Part shown: positions 5,872 to 6,602 of the stretch, piece by piece
Layout: each line of letters starts with the position of its first letter
How positions within the stretch are numbered: the stretch's first letter is position 1
Source of the DNA: JBDTNL01 sp039933785
Lineage (GTDB): Bacteria > Acidobacteriota > Thermoanaerobaculia > Multivoradales > JAGPDF01
Assembly (NCBI GenBank): GCA_039933785.1
Contig: JBDTNL010000123.1
Coordinates: 1 to 6,602, forward strand
DNA length: 6,602 nucleotides
Direction of reading: 5' to 3'
Position numbers and translations under genes: made by a program
The notes under the pieces: generated by a model
The model's input: the letters and a program-made list of their open reading frames with translations, nothing else
Databases searched by the model: none
What the model was told of the DNA's origin: nothing

Positions 5872-6602
5872 GTGGCGAGCCTGATAGAAGTCGCGGGAAG
5901 GCTGACGACAACGGTGCCGATTGGAACCGGCGCCCTGCAGGATGCCATCTTCAACAGCGCCAACTTCTCGAGTATCGCCACGGACGCGCAGGGCGTCATC
6001 CAGATCTTCAATGTCGGCGCCGAGCGCATGCTCGGCTTTGCGGCGGTCGAAGTCCAGAACAAAATCACCCCGGCCGACCTGTCCGATCCCCAGGAGCTCG
6101 TTACCCGCGCCAATGCGTTGAGCCTGGAGCTCGGTACTGCCATCGAACCGGGCTTCGAAGCGTTGGTCTTCAAGGCGTCGCGGGGAATCGAGGACATCTA
6201 CGAGCTGACGTACATCCGCAAGGACGGCAGCCGCTTCCCGGCGGTGGTGTCGGTCACCGCGCTGCGGGACGACCAGGGCGCCATCATCGGCTATCTGCTG
6301 ATCGGCACCGACAACACGGCGCGCAAGCAGGCCGAGGAGGAGTTGCTCAAGGCGGGCGCCCTGCAGAGCGCGATCTTCAACAGCGCTAACTTCTCGAGCA
6401 TCGCGACCGATGCGAAGGGTGTGATCCAGATCTTCAACGTCGGCGCCGAGCGCATGCTGGGCTATGCCTCGGCCGAAGTGATGAACAAGATCACTCCCGC
6501 CGATATCTCCGATCCCCAGGAGGTGATTGCGCGCGCCGAGGCACTGAGCCTCGAGCTCGCCACCCCGATCACTCCCGGTTTCGAGGCCCTGGTGTTCAAG
6601 GC
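5872..6602 (+). CDS. Tandem-PAS-domain sensor protein (partial, runs off right edge)
   Basis: An open frame from GTG 5872 to the window edge gives 243 residues without a stop. After a short soluble N-terminus (about 19 residues, no membrane segment) come two PAS domains in tandem: residues 20-161, and a second copy from residue 162 that is cut by the window edge. Each begins GALQ(D/S)AIFNSANFSS and continues through IQIFNVGAERMLG, NKITPAD(L/I)SDPQE and PGFEALVFKA. The complete first copy ends with a PAC-like strand set (YIRKDGSRFPAVVSVTALRD, then IIGYLLIGTDNTARKQAEEE) that forms a helical linker to the next. This PAS type is familiar from proteobacterial multi-PAS hybrid histidine kinases, where PAS copies precede a kinase or other output. 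The output here lies outside the window, so kinase or cyclase identity is inference. The absence of a membrane segment suggests a cytoplasmic sensor. It is transcribed divergently from the large kinase. Confidence 0.85.
   Translation, partial: MASLIEVAGRLTTTVPIGTGALQDAIFNSANFSSIATDAQGVIQIFNVGAERMLGFAAVEVQNKITPADLSDPQELVTRANALSLELGTAIEPGFEALVFKASRGIEDIYELTYIRKDGSRFPAVVSVTALRDDQGAIIGYLLIGTDNTARKQAEEELLKAGALQSAIFNSANFSSIATDAKGVIQIFNVGAERMLGYASAEVMNKITPADISDPQEVIARAEALSLELATPITPGFEALVFK
5929..6602 (+). repeat. Tandem in-frame PAS repeat, 426-bp period
   Basis: Copy 1 covers 5929-6354 (142 codons) and copy 2 begins at 6355 and is cut at 6602. Over the 248 shared bases the copies align without gaps. 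I count about 51 base differences and about 14 amino acid differences in 83 positions. Protein identity (about 83%) is slightly above base identity (about 79%), so many changes are synonymous and the copies have been maintained under protein-level selection rather than arising very recently. More copies may follow downstream. Confidence 0.85.

Noticed and set aside
5793..6389. ATG-started frame of 198 codons overlapping the tandem-PAS gene
   Set aside because: The PAS homology and the repeated protein pattern are in another frame. This frame encodes no recognisable domain.
1..6602. Mobile elements, CRISPR arrays, tRNA or rRNA genes
   Set aside because: No transposase motifs, terminal inverted repeats with target duplications, short regularly spaced repeats, or tRNA-like sequence were seen. 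The only long repeat is the in-frame PAS duplication.

Overview
This GC-rich window is a dense cluster of bacterial signal-transduction genes. The high G+C, short gaps, phytochrome-type histidine kinase cores, an Rcp1-like single-domain response regulator and a characteristic tandem PAS repeat point to a proteobacterium. The sequence alone does not fix the genus or class.

Layout from left to right. (1) Bases 1-77 hold the first 25 codons of a minus-strand gene that runs off the left edge. (2) Bases 78-465 hold no intact gene. They contain a minus-strand relic whose best-preserved part reads like the C-terminal end of a GGDEF (diguanylate cyclase) domain. (3) Bases 466-1848 (+) encode a membrane histidine kinase with a periplasmic CHASE3 sensor. 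Its stop overlaps the start (ATGA) of a CheY-like regulator at 1845-2273, so the two form a translationally coupled two-component pair. (4) Bases 2281-5685 (-) encode a 1134-residue membrane histidine kinase with a large periplasmic sensor, PAS-GAF-PAS-PAS modules and a HisKA/HATPase core. It converges on the regulator gene with only 7 bp between the stops. (5) A 186-bp divergent gap (5686-5871) contains a perfect 12-bp palindrome and a 7-bp-stem hairpin. (6) A GTG-started plus-strand gene at 5872 runs off the right edge. It encodes near-identical tandem PAS domains with a 426-bp period.

How they may work together (inference): the CHASE3 kinase phosphorylates the coupled regulator, which has no output domain and so acts through protein contacts or a phosphorelay. 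The large kinase has no receiver of its own and the regulator beside it is a possible second client. The tandem-PAS protein is divergently placed from the large kinase and may share its control region. I found no mobile element, CRISPR array, tRNA or rRNA. The families are all familiar. The less ordinary points are the GGDEF relic, the tandem PAS duplication and the tight gene junctions.
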